In this document: positions 20,853 through 22,371 of the stretch, one piece after another
Numbering within the stretch: position 1 is the stretch's first letter
Layout of the letters: each line of letters opens with the position of its first letter
NCBI GenBank assembly: GCA_035290185.1
Contig: DATDUW010000026.1
Location: 1 to 22,371 of the forward strand
Length of the DNA stretch: 22,371 nt
Reading direction: 5' to 3'
Origin: DATDUW01 sp035290185
GTDB lineage: Bacteria; Patescibacteriota; Patescibacteriia; UBA9934; GWF2-40-263
The notes under the pieces: model-generated
Seen by the model: the letters and a program-made list of their open reading frames with translations, nothing else
What the model was told of the DNA's origin: nothing
Databases searched by the model: none
Position numbers and translations under genes: made by a program

Positions 20853-20868
20853 TTCAAAATATTTTGAA
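20853..20868. promoter_or_regulatory. perfect 16-bp palindrome, candidate operator
   Basis: TTCAAAATATTTTGAA lies in the A+T-rich gap between the divergent TrmB-family gene and the small membrane-protein gene, about 30 bp upstream of the TrmB -35. Position and symmetry suit a regulator dimer, perhaps the TrmB protein itself. No protein-binding consensus is known to me for it. Confidence 0.4.
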
Positions 20869-20970
20869 GCCCTTAACAGAAATTTAAATTGGCCTATCGT
20901 GGCTGTGGGTTCGAGCTTAAAGTATCGCCCTTTCAACAACGAGAAGGGAAAACCCTTCGGGAGAGAAAAC

Positions 20971-21399
20971 ATGGAAAAAGAAGACGTGATCGTTTCGCTT
21001 GTGGTTTTCGTCTATGGTCTGTCCGCTCGTTTCATCGGGGTCCGGATTGCCTCAGCGGCTTGGCGTTCTTTCTCTAGACATGAGAGACGTCCTTGGAAGA
21101 CAAGTAGGTTTTATGAACTTTTCTTTCCCGTGGATCACTTCCTTTCAGAATCCCGTTTTCTGACGATGAAAAAGGTGAGGTGGGTATTACCTGTCGCAAG
21201 ATTCCGTTGGGAAACGTACGTTGTTTTCACATCGTGGCTGTGGTTGCCGCGTGTGGTGTGGGGTGTTGTGGTCGGCACATTCCTCTGGGTCCTGAAGATC
21301 GCGTTGTGTTTTGCGGGTATTCTTTTTAATCTGATTTTTTGGATTGCGAAGGAGTACATTGGTTCGCCAACACAACCGACTCTTGAAGAGAAGGAATGA
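20971..21399 (+). CDS. small membrane protein of unknown function, 142 aa
   Basis: I choose the ATG at 20971 (MEKEDVIVSLVVFVYGL) because GGGAGAG stands five bases before it; an in-frame GTG at 20899 has none. Hydrophobic segments are near residues 6-25 and 90-130 (WLWLPRVVWGVVVGTFLWVLKIALCFAGILFNLIFWIA). Between them lies a basic, aromatic-rich part (RHERRPWKTSRFYELFF). The tail is short and acidic. A small hairpin GAAGGG/CCCTTC (20942-20957) precedes the ribosome binding site, and a strong terminator follows. No family is recognised. Confidence 0.7.
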   Translation: MEKEDVIVSLVVFVYGLSARFIGVRIASAAWRSFSRHERRPWKTSRFYELFFPVDHFLSESRFLTMKKVRWVLPVARFRWETYVVFTSWLWLPRVVWGVVVGTFLWVLKIALCFAGILFNLIFWIAKEYIGSPTQPTLEEKE

Positions 21400-21422
21400 G
21401 CGACTTTTGTAAGGTTTGCTTT

Positions 21423-21460
21423 CCGGCGTCGATCATCTATCGGCGCTGGTTTTTTATTTT
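21423..21460 (+). terminator. rho-independent terminator after the 142-residue membrane protein
   Basis: CCGGCGTCGAT (21423-21433) pairs over 11 positions with ATCGGCGCTGG (21439-21449), with two G-U pairs that form only on the plus strand, then TTTTTTATTTT. The rest of 21400-21529 shows nothing further. Confidence 0.88.
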
Positions 21461-21529
21461 CATAGGGAGATGGAGGATTTTTTTAAGCGTACATGATTTA
21501 TTTCAACGGGAAGGAGAGATGTTGAGCGT

Positions 21530-21558
21530 TTGACATTTTTGTCAATTTGTGATATCAT
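21530..21558 (+). promoter_or_regulatory. strong promoter of the last gene, with inverted repeat at the -35
   Basis: A perfect -35 TTGACA (21530-21535), a 17-bp spacer and a -10 TATCAT (21553-21558). The -35 is one arm of the inverted repeat TTGACA-TTTT-TGTCAA (21530-21545), so a regulator could cover it. The leader to the start codon is about 100 nt and includes CCTTG/CAAGG pairing. Confidence 0.75.
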
Positions 21559-21666
21559 TTACGTTAGTTTCTTTGAAAATCCAAGTGTTCTACTACTGCG
21601 GCAAGCCTTGTGTCTTTGCATCGGGCAAGGATAAGGGGTAAGCCGCGCGCGAAGAAGAGGTGAAGC

Positions 21667-22293
21667 ATGGCTCGTCGTGAAGAGAAAGACCTGGGGGATG
21701 TGATCAGCAGCATGGGGATCGGCTTTGAGGTCGTCAAAGTACTCGTCCACGCCATCCTGAAGAAGGGTGGAACGATCGAGCATCTGAGGCGACTCCTCAA
21801 GGAGCCGGACCTGGTCGAGAAGATCGTGTCCCTCGTGCTGATCCCGGTGGCCAACCTGGTCACCGTTGTGGTTCAGTCCATCCCTGCCCCCCAGCTCGTG
21901 GAGTGGGTCAAGGGGAAACTCAACCTTACCTATCTCAACCTCAACTTCGCCACGTGGGATTTCCTGCGGGGCGAGGGAGGGAAGAGGTTTGAGGTTCTGA
22001 CCTGGGCTCCGGGTCGGTGGGTTTCCTCGGACGAGGTTCGCACCTACTTCCGCGGGAAAGGGTCCGTTGGCAATACCGCGGCCTTCCTTTCGTGGATCGG
22101 GGAGACGAACCCCGAGGGGTACTGGGTCTCGATCCCCGAGGACGAGCACCTCTGGCGCCACCCGCGGTCCGGCAGCCTCTGCGCGCCGAACTTCCTCCGC
22201 GATGGTTCCCGCCGCCGGCTCAGCCTCAGCGATGTCGGCGACGACTGGGCTGGCTGCTGGGCGTTCGTTGCCTTCCGCGAGCTCCCCGCGTGA
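21667..22293 (+). CDS. G+C-rich protein of unknown function, 208 aa
   Basis: The start ATG follows GAGGTGA. The codons favour G and C at third positions far more than those of the neighbouring genes. Residues 1-90 are helical, with a possible hydrophobic segment (IVSLVLIPVANLVTVVVQSI). Residues 130-208 look like a compact domain rich in Trp, Gly and Arg (SWIGETNPEGYW, EDEHLWRHPRSGSLCAPNF, RDGSRRRLSLSDVGDDW). My recollection is that proteins ending in such a segment recur in many copies in Parcubacteria-like genomes, function unknown; I cannot verify this here. A strong promoter drives it. A longer minus-strand reading frame across it is judged a shadow of the G+C-rich codons. Confidence 0.75.
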   Translation: MARREEKDLGDVISSMGIGFEVVKVLVHAILKKGGTIEHLRRLLKEPDLVEKIVSLVLIPVANLVTVVVQSIPAPQLVEWVKGKLNLTYLNLNFATWDFLRGEGGKRFEVLTWAPGRWVSSDEVRTYFRGKGSVGNTAAFLSWIGETNPEGYWVSIPEDEHLWRHPRSGSLCAPNFLRDGSRRRLSLSDVGDDWAGCWAFVAFRELPA

Positions 22294-22340
22294 GCTCGTT
22301 CCCTTGGGTCCTTGGCGCTTGGAAACGAGCCCTTGGACCC
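22294..22340 (+). other. possible pseudoknot after the last gene
   Basis: GCTCGTT (22294-22300) pairs with AACGAGC (22324-22330), while GGGTCC (22306-22311) pairs with GGACCC (22335-22340). The two stems interleave, which is H-type pseudoknot topology, directly after the stop codon. CCTTGG also recurs several times. No T-run is seen before the window ends. This may be chance. Confidence 0.3.
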
Positions 22341-22371
22341 TTCTCAACCACCCGTTTGCAACCGGTTCTCC

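Noticed and set aside
21559..22347. A 262-residue open frame on the minus strand
   Set aside because: It is the mirror of a G+C-rich plus-strand gene that has its own promoter and ribosome binding site; its Pro/Arg/Glu-rich composition is typical of such shadows.
1..22371. CRISPR array, insertion sequence or rRNA gene
   Set aside because: No regularly spaced direct repeats, transposase or rRNA sequence was seen.

Overview
The window looks like chromosomal DNA of a Candidate Phyla Radiation (Patescibacteria, probably Parcubacteria-like) bacterium. The reasons are a dense set of short genes, an rpsF-ssb-rpsR operon that is not followed by rplI (bL9 is missing in much of this radiation), many genes without a clear Shine-Dalgarno, a TRM11-like methyltransferase, a TrmB-type regulator and several proteins of no recognised family. 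TGA is used as a stop codon, so this is not a UGA-recoding Gracilibacteria/Absconditabacteria genome. The assignment is an inference; no rRNA gene is present.

Left part (1-1600): the start of a lipoprotein gene, tRNA-His, about 1.1 kb without a protein gene, and tRNA-Arg, all on the minus strand. The 1.1 kb stretch is the most striking item. It has its own sigma70-type promoter (TTGACA, 17 bp, TATTGT), then about 940 nt packed with at least 16 hairpins or long-range helices, then a rho-independent terminator, all on the minus strand. I read it as a large, ornate, structured noncoding RNA that I cannot assign to a known class.

Middle left (1600-8900): a presenilin-type membrane aspartyl protease and a large HExxH zinc-protease-like protein on the plus strand. 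They converge on a Xer-type tyrosine recombinase. Next, on the minus strand, come a coupled cluster of two membrane-anchored cysteine amidase-like wall enzymes with a tiny membrane protein, a TRM11-like RNA methyltransferase, and a small helical protein.

Centre (8940-12065): a plus-strand translation and replication block, rpsF-ssb-rpsR, then epmA and efp, that is, the EF-P beta-lysylation enzyme beside its substrate.

Right centre (12069-16730, minus): an iron-sulfur block. An IscR-like Rrf2 regulator is fused to the cysteine desulfurase IscS, translationally coupled to a NifU scaffold, and followed by a three-Cys ferredoxin and a FAD/NAD reductase. A perfect inverted repeat overlaps the promoter of the fusion gene and is a good candidate for an autoregulatory operator. 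A GGDEF protein lies upstream.

Right (16750-22371): rlmH, a small alpha/beta hydrolase, a two-gene ABC-2 exporter, a palindrome-rich stretch next to tRNA-Leu (with an unusual C33), a TrmB-type regulator with a textbook promoter, a small membrane protein, and a G+C-rich orphan gene behind a strong promoter with an inverted repeat. No CRISPR array, insertion sequence or rRNA was seen.
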